This document shows positions 41,382-49,158 of a DNA stretch of 64,000 bases, one piece after another. Origin of the DNA: CAZKAP01 sp964550895. Its GTDB lineage: Bacteria; Bacteroidota; Bacteroidia; Flavobacteriales; Flavobacteriaceae. Numbering within the stretch: position 1 is the first letter of the stretch; every line of letters begins with the position of its first letter. A program made the translations under genes and the position numbers. The stretch is from contig CAZKAP010000007.1 in NCBI GenBank assembly GCA_964550895.1, positions 12,875-76,874 on the forward strand, read 5' to 3'. The notes beneath the pieces are model-generated. The model was not told where the DNA came from, searched no databases, and saw only the letters and a program-made list of their open reading frames with translations.

Positions 41382-42626
41382 ATGAAAGAGGCTTTACATA
41401 ATTTAAGAGAAAAGTACAGGGGCAAGAAAATGGCTCCGGCGTTTAACGCTATACACACCTTCCTGTTCACCCCGGACTTCACCACGGAAAGCGGGGGTCA
41501 TGTCCGGGCGGTAGACGACCTGAAAAGGACCATGAATACCGTGATCCTATCGCTGGTTCCCTGCCTGCTGTTCGGCATGTTCAATGCGGGCTATCAGCAT
41601 TATTCGGCCATTAATGGGTTTCCGCAAGATTTCTCCCTGATGGAACACTTCATTACCTGGGAAAACTTCCTGCTGGGAGCGCAGACCATACTGCCCCTGG
41701 TGTTGGTTTCTTACGGCGTGGGTCTGCTGATCGAATTTATTTTCGCCGTGATCAAGGGACACGAGGTGGAAGAAGGCTACCTGGTTACCGGCATGCTTGT
41801 GCCCCTCATCATCCCGGTGGACACCCCGCTCTGGATGTTGGCTGTGGCTGTGGCATTCGGCGTAATTATTGGAAAAGAGGTGTTTGGGGGGACGGGAATG
41901 AACATACTCAACCCGGCTCTTACCATACGTGCTTTCCTGTTCTTCGCTTACCCCACCTGGATGAGCGGGAGTAAGGTTTGGGTGCACGATGCCGTGAATC
42001 GAACCGGCGCTGACGCCATCTCGGGGGAGACCATACTGGGTTATCTGGCGGCCAATCAGGAATCGGAATACGGGTACACGGTCTCGGACATGTTTTTCGG
42101 ATTTATACCCGGATCGATAGGGGAGACTTCGACTCTTTTAATTCTTCTTGGTGCAGCGGCACTTATTTTCAGTAAGATTGCCAGTTGGCGCATCATGCTC
42201 AGCGCGGTAGTCGGAGCGCTCTCCATGGGGCTGATCTTTAACGGTGTGGTCGATGCCGGCCTGATCCCGGAATACAGTAAGTTTTACGGACTGATGAAGT
42301 TCGATTTCTGGAAGCACCTGATTGTAGGAGGCCTGGCTTTTGGCATCGTATTCATGGCGACCGATCCCGTTACGGGTTCGCAGACCAACCGGGGCAAGTG
42401 GATTTACGGGTTCCTGATCGGTTTTATCTCCGTAATGATACGGGTGTTCAACCCGGCCTATCCCGAAGGGGTGTTCCTGGCTATACTGCTTATGAACGTC
42501 TTTGCCCCTACCATCGATCACTATGTCGTTCAGGGTAACGTCCGAAGGAGGCATAAGCGCATGAAGAAGGCCGTGGCCGCAGGGGAAGAAGCTCCACAAT
42601 CCGAAATTCAACTGGAAACAGCATAA
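41382..42626 (+). CDS. nqrB: Na+-NQR subunit B (FMN carrier)
   Basis: Largest membrane subunit, with about ten membrane spans, riboflavin and quinone sites and a Thr-bound FMN. Identity is clear from LFTPDFTTESGGHVRAVDDL, KEVFGGTGMNILNPALTIRA and the late RVFNPAYPEGVFLAILLMN. The ATG at 41382 gives the normal N-terminus (MKEALHNLREKYRGKKMAP) and 414 residues; the longer frame lies inside nqrA. The flavinylation site reads DAISGETIL, with Glu where the usual motif has Ala (SGAT). Confidence 0.96.
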   Translation: MKEALHNLREKYRGKKMAPAFNAIHTFLFTPDFTTESGGHVRAVDDLKRTMNTVILSLVPCLLFGMFNAGYQHYSAINGFPQDFSLMEHFITWENFLLGAQTILPLVLVSYGVGLLIEFIFAVIKGHEVEEGYLVTGMLVPLIIPVDTPLWMLAVAVAFGVIIGKEVFGGTGMNILNPALTIRAFLFFAYPTWMSGSKVWVHDAVNRTGADAISGETILGYLAANQESEYGYTVSDMFFGFIPGSIGETSTLLILLGAAALIFSKIASWRIMLSAVVGALSMGLIFNGVVDAGLIPEYSKFYGLMKFDFWKHLIVGGLAFGIVFMATDPVTGSQTNRGKWIYGFLIGFISVMIRVFNPAYPEGVFLAILLMNVFAPTIDHYVVQGNVRRRHKRMKKAVAAGEEAPQSEIQLETA

Positions 42627-42629
42627 AAC

Positions 42630-43376
42630 ATGGCAATTAACACGGAGAATAACTCGTACACCGTACTCTTCGCCGGCATCATGGTCCTGGTTGTCGGAGC
42701 ACTCCTGGCCTCTGTCGCCATGGGACTCAAGCCCGCGATCAAAGAAAACGAGCGTTTCGAAAAGCAGCAGAACATCCTTTACGCCATGGGAGTTCACCGG
42801 AATGACGGAGACGGTATAGCGTTTGTACCCACTACCGAAGTAGAAGAGGAGTTCCGCAAGTACATCACCAGGCAATATGTCATTACGGGTTCCGAGGCCC
42901 GGCCTGAAGAAGAGGCCTACCTGATTGATCTGAAGAAGCAAATGGATGCCCTGAAGTCGGATCAGCCTGCCCGGCTCCCTATTTTTGTAGGGGAAAAGGA
43001 AGGCAAGACTTACTATGTCATTCCCATGTACGGCAAGGGCCTCTGGGATGCCATTTGGGGATATATGTCCCTGGACGAAGACCTGGTCGTGCAGGGGGTT
43101 TTCTTCGACCACAAGGCGGAGACTCCCGGTTTAGGAGCCAACATCAAGGCGCGGTATTTCATGGACGACTTTGTGGGTGAATCCGTACTCGACGGCAATC
43201 AGTATGCCGGTATCGGCGTCGTAAAAGGCAACAACGACCCCAACAACAACGATAAACAGGACAACGAGGTGGATGCGCTGGCCGGTGCTACCATTACCGG
43301 CAATGGGGTTACCGCGATGATCAAGGAGAGCCTGAATCTGTACCGTCCTTTTTTAGAAACCGTAAGAGAGAATTAA
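42630..43376 (+). CDS. nqrC: Na+-NQR subunit C (FMN carrier)
   Basis: One N-terminal membrane anchor (VLFAGIMVLVVGALLASVAMG) and a periplasmic FMN-binding domain. The flavin is attached to the last Thr of the ApbE motif DALAGATITG near residue 220. PMYGKGLWDAIWGYM and KAETPGLGANI are family marks. At 248 residues the length is normal. Starts three bases after nqrB, ends one base before nqrD. Confidence 0.96.
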   Translation: MAINTENNSYTVLFAGIMVLVVGALLASVAMGLKPAIKENERFEKQQNILYAMGVHRNDGDGIAFVPTTEVEEEFRKYITRQYVITGSEARPEEEAYLIDLKKQMDALKSDQPARLPIFVGEKEGKTYYVIPMYGKGLWDAIWGYMSLDEDLVVQGVFFDHKAETPGLGANIKARYFMDDFVGESVLDGNQYAGIGVVKGNNDPNNNDKQDNEVDALAGATITGNGVTAMIKESLNLYRPFLETVREN

Positions 43377-43377
43377 T

Positions 43378-44025
43378 ATGGCATTATTATCCAAAAAAGA
43401 CGCCAACCTTATACTGGATCCCTTGGCGGACAACAACCCGATTACCATACAGGTACTCGGCATCTGTTCCGCCTTGGCCATTACGGCCGAACTGCAGGCC
43501 AGTATAGTGATGTCCCTGTCCGTAATTTTTGTTATGGGTGTCGGAAATGTGGTGATTTCCCTGCTGAGGAATGTTATTCCGTCCAAGATTCGAATCATCG
43601 TGCAGCTTGTGGTTATCGCCGCCCTGGTCATTGTTGTGGATCAGGTGCTTAAGGCCTTTGCCTATCAACTGAGTAAGACCCTTTCGGTCTTCGTGGGTCT
43701 GATTATAACGAATTGCATCATTATGGGGCGATTCGAAGCATTCGCCCTGGGTAACAATGTCTGGAGGTCCTTCCTGGACGGTATAGGTAATGCGCTGGGT
43801 TACGGTGTCATACTGATCATAGTCGGCGTCTTCCGGGAGCTGCTGGGATCGGGTACCCTGCTGGGTATACCCGTACTGGGTGATCCTGTGAACAAGACCG
43901 GACTGTATGCCATAGGGTATGAGAACAACGGCTTTATGCTGCTATCGCCCATGGCCCTGATTGTAGTGGGGATTATCATTTGGGTGCAGCGCTACAAGAA
44001 CCGCGCACTGATAGAAGAGAATTAA
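43378..44025 (+). CDS. nqrD: Na+-NQR subunit D
   Basis: Six-span membrane subunit, 215 residues. The conserved Cys residues GICSALAITAE and TNCIIMGRFEAFA are present; with their partners in NqrE they hold the intramembrane [2Fe-2S] centre. GNALGYGVILIIVGVFRELLG, split by eye into helices, is a family mark. Confidence 0.96.
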   Translation: MALLSKKDANLILDPLADNNPITIQVLGICSALAITAELQASIVMSLSVIFVMGVGNVVISLLRNVIPSKIRIIVQLVVIAALVIVVDQVLKAFAYQLSKTLSVFVGLIITNCIIMGRFEAFALGNNVWRSFLDGIGNALGYGVILIIVGVFRELLGSGTLLGIPVLGDPVNKTGLYAIGYENNGFMLLSPMALIVVGIIIWVQRYKNRALIEEN

Positions 44026-44043
44026 CAATTAACTGCCGAGAAG

Positions 44044-44796
44044 ATGTTAGAGCATACCGAGCTTTTTTTCAAATCGATCTTTATAGACAACATGGTATTC
44101 GCCACATTCCTCGGGATGTGCTCCTATCTGGCCGTGTCCAAAAAGGTATCGACCGCGGTGGGACTGGGTGCGGCCGTAATATTCGTGCTGGGCGTTACCG
44201 TCCCCCTGAACTGGCTGCTCGACCAATACCTGCTTCAGGAAGGGGCTCTTTCCTGGTTGGGCGCGGAATACGCGGATTACGACCTGAGTTTCCTCTCATT
44301 CATACTGTTTATCGCCACCATCGCCACCATGGTTCAGCTGGTTGAGATCGTAGTGGAACGCTTTTCCCCGGCCCTGTACAATTCCCTGGGAATATTCCTT
44401 CCCCTGATCGCCGTAAACTGCGCCATACTCGGAGGCTCGCTTTTCATGCAATCCCGTGAAATCGCATCGTTGGGGCTGGCCTTCAACTATGGGATCAGTT
44501 CCGGTATAGGTTGGTTTCTGGCCATCCTGGCCATAGCGGCCATACGGGAGAAGATTCGCTATTCGGCTGTACCTGCACCGCTCAGGGGACTGGGGATCAC
44601 CTTCATCATCACCGGGCTCATGGGGATCGGATTCCAGAGTTTTGGTGGCATGCTGACCGGTGACAACGAAGCGCCGCAGCAGGAGACCGAGCTCAGTGAT
44701 TTCCGCATCATAGAGGATGAGGAGACCATCGTCACCGACAAAGAAACTGAAGAAGAAAAAGAAGACGACGACAAGGATGTCGTCACCATCAATTAA
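44044..44796 (+). CDS. nqrE: Na+-NQR subunit E with acidic C-terminal tail
   Basis: Six-span partner of NqrD. The core (residues 1-205) has the cluster cysteines GMCSYLAVSKKVSTAVG and VNCAILGGSLFMQSREI. After MLTGDNEAPQQ a tail of about 45 residues runs to the stop, rich in Glu and Asp (DEETIVTDKETEEEKEDDD) and absent from proteobacterial NqrE (about 200 residues). The tail would lie outside the membrane, probably in the cytoplasm beside NqrF. Lies 18 bases after nqrD. Confidence 0.95.
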   Translation: MLEHTELFFKSIFIDNMVFATFLGMCSYLAVSKKVSTAVGLGAAVIFVLGVTVPLNWLLDQYLLQEGALSWLGAEYADYDLSFLSFILFIATIATMVQLVEIVVERFSPALYNSLGIFLPLIAVNCAILGGSLFMQSREIASLGLAFNYGISSGIGWFLAILAIAAIREKIRYSAVPAPLRGLGITFIITGLMGIGFQSFGGMLTGDNEAPQQETELSDFRIIEDEETIVTDKETEEEKEDDDKDVVTIN

Positions 44797-44808
44797 GAAA
44801 CGATCGCA

Positions 44809-46119
44809 ATGTTTGTAATGGCAAGTCTGGGTGGTACCGTTATTATCACCGTTATATCCTTCCTGATCCTGATCCTGCTTCTGGTAGCCCTGCTGCTCTT
44901 TACCAAGGAGAAGCTGGCACCTTCCGGCCCCGTCACGATCACGATCAATGGGGAGCGAACCATAGAAGTCCCATCGGGAAATACCCTGCTGACGACCCTG
45001 GGGAACCAGAAAATATTCCTGCCTTCGGCCTGCGGTGGCGGGGGTACCTGCATACAGTGCGAGTGCCACATCAACTCTGGTGGAGGAGAGGCACTCCCAA
45101 CAGAGACCCCTCACTTTTCCAAAAAGGAGTTGCAGGAGGGTGCGCGTCTGGCCTGCCAGGTTAAGGTGAAGCAGGATATGGATATCAGCATACCCGAGGA
45201 GGTATTTGGTATCAAGAAGTGGACGGCCAGGGTGGTTCGGAATTACAACGTGGCCTCATTCATCAAGGAGTTTGTGGTTGAGATACCCGAAGACATGAAC
45301 TACAAGGCCGGGGGATACATACAGATCGAGATTCCTCCCTGCGAGGTTCGTTATGAAGACATGGATATCACGGCACATCCGGAAGAACATCCCGGCGACC
45401 CGATGAAGTTCAAGACCGAGTGGGACAAGTTTGGTTTATGGCCCCTGGTTATGAAGAACCCAGAGACCGTGGAGAGGGCCTACTCTATGGCTTCCTTCCC
45501 GGCAGAAGGTCGGGAGATTATGCTCAATGTTCGTATAGCTACCCCACCCTGGGATCGTTCCAGGAATAAGTGGATGGATGTTAATCCCGGAATCGCTTCC
45601 TCCTATATCTTCTCCCTGAAGGAAGGCGACGAGGTTACCATATCTGGGCCCTTCGGAGAATTCTTTATCAATGAGTCGGAGTCCGAAATGCTCTATGTCG
45701 GTGGGGGAGCCGGAATGGCCCCGATGCGATCACACCTCTATCACCTCTTCAAAACCATGAAGACCAATCGCAAGGTGACTTTCTGGTACGGAGGGCGCTC
45801 CAAGCGGGAGTTGTTCTACATCGAACACTTCAAGGAATTGGAACGGGAGTTCCCCAACTTCAAATTCTACATGGCCCTGTCCGAACCCCTGGAAGAGGAC
45901 AACTGGAAGGTGAAGGAGAACATAGACGCTGAAGGAGACGGCTTTGTAGGCTTTATCCACAACAGCGTCATTGAACATTATCTTAATCAGCACGATGCTC
46001 CGGAGGATATCGAACTGTATTTTTGCGGTCCGCCACTTATGAATCAGGCCGTTCAGAAAATGGGTGAGGACTTCGGTATACCCGACGAGCATATCCGCTT
46101 CGACGACTTTGGAGGATAA
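44809..46119 (+). CDS. nqrF: Na+-NQR subunit F (NADH dehydrogenase component)
   Basis: NADH-oxidising entry subunit. N-terminal membrane helix, then a ferredoxin domain with CGGGGTCIQCECHI and a fourth Cys in ARLACQ, the FAD motif RAYSMASFP and the NADH-binding YVGGGAGMAPMRSHL; the C-terminus DFGG is usual. 436 residues from ATG 44809; the next Met (MASLGG) is possible but changes only three residues. A small conserved gene overlaps or follows the stop. Confidence 0.96.
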   Translation: MFVMASLGGTVIITVISFLILILLLVALLLFTKEKLAPSGPVTITINGERTIEVPSGNTLLTTLGNQKIFLPSACGGGGTCIQCECHINSGGGEALPTETPHFSKKELQEGARLACQVKVKQDMDISIPEEVFGIKKWTARVVRNYNVASFIKEFVVEIPEDMNYKAGGYIQIEIPPCEVRYEDMDITAHPEEHPGDPMKFKTEWDKFGLWPLVMKNPETVERAYSMASFPAEGREIMLNVRIATPPWDRSRNKWMDVNPGIASSYIFSLKEGDEVTISGPFGEFFINESESEMLYVGGGAGMAPMRSHLYHLFKTMKTNRKVTFWYGGRSKRELFYIEHFKELEREFPNFKFYMALSEPLEEDNWKVKENIDAEGDGFVGFIHNSVIEHYLNQHDAPEDIELYFCGPPLMNQAVQKMGEDFGIPDEHIRFDDFGG

Positions 46120-46141
46120 ACAGGAATTAACGACTCAGGAG

Positions 46142-46480
46142 ATGCATCGCCTGGCGATGAATATCGTGGGGAAGCACTTGGAGGGGGAAGGTTTTGAATT
46201 TCTGGCGGTAAACAGCGAGCTGGAGAAGAATCCCCAGTTTGTTTGCCTTAAGGATAAGGAGATGCACTTTGTCGTCGTACGACCCATGGCGTTGGGGTCC
46301 GATCCCGCTGATTACGACCGGGTGTTGATGAAAAAGGTGAAGGATCACGCGGACACATTCGAGGCGCGAACGCACATCGCCGGAGTCGGGTTGGAGAACC
46401 GCAACAATCCCAATCGCCCCCTACGAAAGGATGAACCGTATCTGATGCACTTTACAGGACTGATAGAATGGAAACCCTGA
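46142..46480 (+). CDS. small conserved protein encoded between nqrF and apbE
   Basis: About 112 soluble residues, no signal or membrane span. The stretch LAMNIVGKHLEGEGFEFLAV and FVCLKDKEMHFVVVRPM look strongly constrained. From memory, flavobacterial genomes carry the same small gene here, often mislabelled as NqrF. The alpha/beta pattern recalls a small nuclease-like fold, but I claim nothing. Start uncertain: ATG 46142, or TTG 46109 overlapping the nqrF stop, which would add 11 residues and better match relatives. It overlaps apbE by 13 bases, so it is coupled to flavin transfer. Confidence 0.75.
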   Translation: MHRLAMNIVGKHLEGEGFEFLAVNSELEKNPQFVCLKDKEMHFVVVRPMALGSDPADYDRVLMKKVKDHADTFEARTHIAGVGLENRNNPNRPLRKDEPYLMHFTGLIEWKP

Positions 46481-47511
46481 AGAATCGGACGGCCAGTTCT
46501 ATGGTATTACTCCTTGCCGTGTTTGTACTGGCCTGCGAAGGGTCGGACACTCAGGAGGCCCAGCGCATACAGGGAAGGGCACTCGGGACGACCTATTCCC
46601 TGATCGCCTTTACCGAGGCCACGGGATTGGAGGCTCGCCTGGATTCCGTTATAGAGGCCGTGAATGCCTCCATGTCCACCTATATTCCCGGCTCGTTGAT
46701 TTCCCGGTTTAACGCCGGGGAACGCGTGCAACCCGATGCCATGTTCCTCGAGGTTCTGGATATATCCCGTGAGGTCCACCGGAAGAGCAGCGGGGCCTTC
46801 GATCCAACAGTGGGAGTGCTGGTCAATGCCTGGGGATTTGGACCCGGAGAAGCCCGGACACCGGACAGCAGTCAGGTGGATTCCCTGATGCGTTATGTCG
46901 GTCTGGATAAGATGGGACTCGACCCCGAAGGCTACCTGACCCGGTCGGAGCCCGGAATCCAACTGGACTTCAATGCGATCGCCAAGGGCTATGCACTCGA
47001 TCGCGTGGGACGTGTGCTAGACGAGCTCGGCTGCCGAAACTATATGTTCGAACTCGGGGGAGAAGTAGTAGTCCGGGGGAAGAATCTGGAAAAGGATAAG
47101 GCCTGGACCATTGGCATAGAAGACCCTTTGGAGAGTGAACTCGGTGCACGGGTCACCCGCCGGCTGGTTCGCCTGGAGGAAGGTGCCATGGCTTCTTCTG
47201 GGAACTACCGGAAGTTCCGGTTCGATTCGATTACCGGTCAGAAGTATGTGCACACCATAGACCCCAAGACCGGGTATACCCGAAATTCCAATATACTCGC
47301 CAGCAGCGTGCTGGCCCCGGATTGTGCCCGGGCGGATGCCTATGCTACTGCACTTATGGCTATGGAGCTTCAGGCAGGCATCGACATGCTCGAGAACCTG
47401 GCCGATGTGGACGGTTACATCATCTATGCAGACGGGGACAATGTCCTTAGCGAATACTACACCGGAGGGTTCCGGGAGCGTTTCTATTCCCCGGGTGTCA
47501 GCGCACCTTAG
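46468..47511 (+). CDS. apbE: FAD:protein FMN transferase ApbE, lipoprotein
   Basis: Periplasmic enzyme that attaches FMN from FAD to Thr in NqrB and NqrC. Lipoprotein signal with lipobox VLAC (MVLLLAVFVLACEGSD). Family motifs: GRALGTTYSLIAF, FDPTVGVLVNAWGFGP, QLDFNAIAKGYALDRV, ELGGEVVVRGKN and ASSGNYRKF; the metal-binding region near DPKTGYTRNSN and CARADAYATALMAM. It closes the nqr operon, which explains how the operon product is flavinylated. Its last 14 bases overlap the converging methyltransferase gene. Confidence 0.95.
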   Translation: METLKNRTASSMVLLLAVFVLACEGSDTQEAQRIQGRALGTTYSLIAFTEATGLEARLDSVIEAVNASMSTYIPGSLISRFNAGERVQPDAMFLEVLDISREVHRKSSGAFDPTVGVLVNAWGFGPGEARTPDSSQVDSLMRYVGLDKMGLDPEGYLTRSEPGIQLDFNAIAKGYALDRVGRVLDELGCRNYMFELGGEVVVRGKNLEKDKAWTIGIEDPLESELGARVTRRLVRLEEGAMASSGNYRKFRFDSITGQKYVHTIDPKTGYTRNSNILASSVLAPDCARADAYATALMAMELQAGIDMLENLADVDGYIIYADGDNVLSEYYTGGFRERFYSPGVSAP

Positions 47512-48286
47512 GGGTAATTTCAGGCTTTCGTACCAGGGGGATGTATTCCTTTCCTGAAAGGGCAAAGCGTTTGCGATCCTCAACGGAGAATTCGTCGGTA
47601 TACAGCACCGCCTCTACTCCGAATCCCGCTCCGGCCAGGATGTCGAAATAATCCATACCGTAGGTCCTCACGTGGTCGTATTGTCCAAAGAGGGACGCCC
47701 GTTGCCTGGGGTCGGTAATGCTGTCGTCCTGAAAGGTTTTTTCCCTACCCGTGTCCTGGGGCACCTGGAAAATCCCCCAGCCCCCGGGCCTCATGACCCG
47801 ATAGAGTTCGGACAGTGCCTTACGGTCGTCAGGAATGTGTTCCAGGACGTGGTTGCACAGGATCACATCGAAGCTATCGTCTTCGAAAGGCAGGTCGCAG
47901 ATGTCTGCCTTAATGTCTGCCAGGGGAGAGTGGAGGTCGCAGGTGGTGTAGTTCAGGTTCTTCATCTTGTGAAACCGGCTGTAAAAGGCCTGTTCGGGGG
48001 CGATATGAAGCACTTTGTGCATGCCGCTGAAAAAATTCGTCCGCCTCTTCAAAAACAGCCAAAGCAATCGGTGCCGCTCCAGGGAAAGGGTGGAGGGGGA
48101 GAGCACGTTTTCACGGGTTTTCTCATACCCGTACGGAAGAAACTTGCGAAAGCTCCGCCCGTCTATGGGGTCGGTGTAGCGATCGCCTCGGTAATACCAG
48201 CGTATCAAAGGCCTGGCGAGATAGCTGAAGCGAATCAGCCAGGGCCTGGGAACGGTTCTTAGTATGGGCTTGAGTAGGGATTCCAT
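47498..48286 (-). CDS. class I SAM-dependent methyltransferase
   Basis: 262 residues with a Methyltransf_11 core: SAM motif VLHIAPEQAFYSRF (a variant of the Gly-rich loop, with Ala-Pro instead of Gly-x-Gly), DLPFEDDSFDVILCNHVLEH and LYRVMRPGGWGIFQVP. The basic N-terminal part (LIRFSYLARPLIRWYYRGD) and the position next to map do not reveal a substrate. A longer frame to 48424 runs into map; the ATG at 48286 follows the map stop by seven bases and is preferred. Last gene of the gpmI-GH97-map run. Confidence 0.85.
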   Translation of the reverse strand: MESLLKPILRTVPRPWLIRFSYLARPLIRWYYRGDRYTDPIDGRSFRKFLPYGYEKTRENVLSPSTLSLERHRLLWLFLKRRTNFFSGMHKVLHIAPEQAFYSRFHKMKNLNYTTCDLHSPLADIKADICDLPFEDDSFDVILCNHVLEHIPDDRKALSELYRVMRPGGWGIFQVPQDTGREKTFQDDSITDPRQRASLFGQYDHVRTYGMDYFDILAGAGFGVEAVLYTDEFSVEDRKRFALSGKEYIPLVRKPEITPKVR

Positions 48287-48293
48287 TAGGGGA

Positions 48294-49106
48294 TTACCAG
48301 CCGGCAGGGTTGAATTCGTCTTCTTCGTCCGACTCGATGCCAAGAGCCTCAAATATATGGCGATAGGTCGAGAGCAATTGGGGCTTCCCATCCACCAGGG
48401 CAACATTATGCTCGAAATGCGCACTGGGCTTCCCGTCGGCAGTGAGTATGGTCCAGCCGTCCTTGAGCTGACGTATGCGACGGGTCCCCATATTGATCAT
48501 GGGTTCGATGGCCACTACCATACCGTCCTGGAATTTCTTCCCGCGCCCCCTTTTGCCGTAGTTGGGCATCTCCGGGGATTCGTGAAGTTTCCGACCCAAG
48601 CCGTGGCCAACCAGCTCGCGCACCACCCCGTAGCCTTCCTTCTCGCAGTAATGCTGTATGGCGTATCCCACATCCCCGACCCGTTTACCGAGGCGGAACT
48701 CCCGGATGCCTTCATAGAGGGATTCCCGCGTGACGCGCAAGAGCTTCAGGGTTGCCTCTTCTACTTCGCCTACCGCAAAAGTGTAGGCATGGTCCCCGTA
48801 AAAGCCGTTCATCAGGGCCCCGCAGTCCACGGATACAATATCGCCTTCCTTGAGCAGGGTGTCGCCCGGTATGCCGTGGACTACCTGCGAATTGGGACTC
48901 CAGTTCAGGGTGTTGGGAAAGTCGTACATGCCCAGAAAACCGGGCTCTGCCCCTTGGGAGCGGATGTAATCTTCCGCCATTTTATCCAGTTTGAGCGGAT
49001 GGGCACCGGGCTTGATTTCGGCTGCGAGCATGCCGAGGGTACGGGATACCACCCGGGCGCTCTCCCTCATGAGTTCGATTTCCTCTCTCGACTTGAGTTC
49101 TATCAT
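48294..49106 (-). CDS. map: methionine aminopeptidase type I
   Basis: Removes the start methionine from new proteins. The metal ligands are visible in order: DIVSVDCGALMNGFYGDHA with two Asp, GHGLGRKLHESP with His, VAIEPMINMG with Glu and SAHFEHNVALVD with the last Glu. It has 270 residues, with a C-terminal acidic tail (DEEDEFNPAGW) slightly longer than in E. coli. It lies 52 bases after the GH97 gene; that gap holds a GGTGGC/GCCACC hairpin (49129-49146) without T-run. Confidence 0.96.
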   Translation of the reverse strand: MIELKSREEIELMRESARVVSRTLGMLAAEIKPGAHPLKLDKMAEDYIRSQGAEPGFLGMYDFPNTLNWSPNSQVVHGIPGDTLLKEGDIVSVDCGALMNGFYGDHAYTFAVGEVEEATLKLLRVTRESLYEGIREFRLGKRVGDVGYAIQHYCEKEGYGVVRELVGHGLGRKLHESPEMPNYGKRGRGKKFQDGMVVAIEPMINMGTRRIRQLKDGWTILTADGKPSAHFEHNVALVDGKPQLLSTYRHIFEALGIESDEEDEFNPAGW

Positions 49107-49158
49107 ATGTTGTATTCAGGGACGAGCAGGTGGCATGCCGGCCACCCTTCTTACTGTC

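Noticed and set aside
42138..43112. 324-codon ORF on the minus strand
   Set aside because: Antisense to nqrB and nqrC, which have unmistakable motifs.
44296..45114. 272-codon ORF on the minus strand with a Phe-rich run
   Set aside because: Phe and Val runs are the reverse of the acidic NqrE tail; antisense to nqrE and nqrF.
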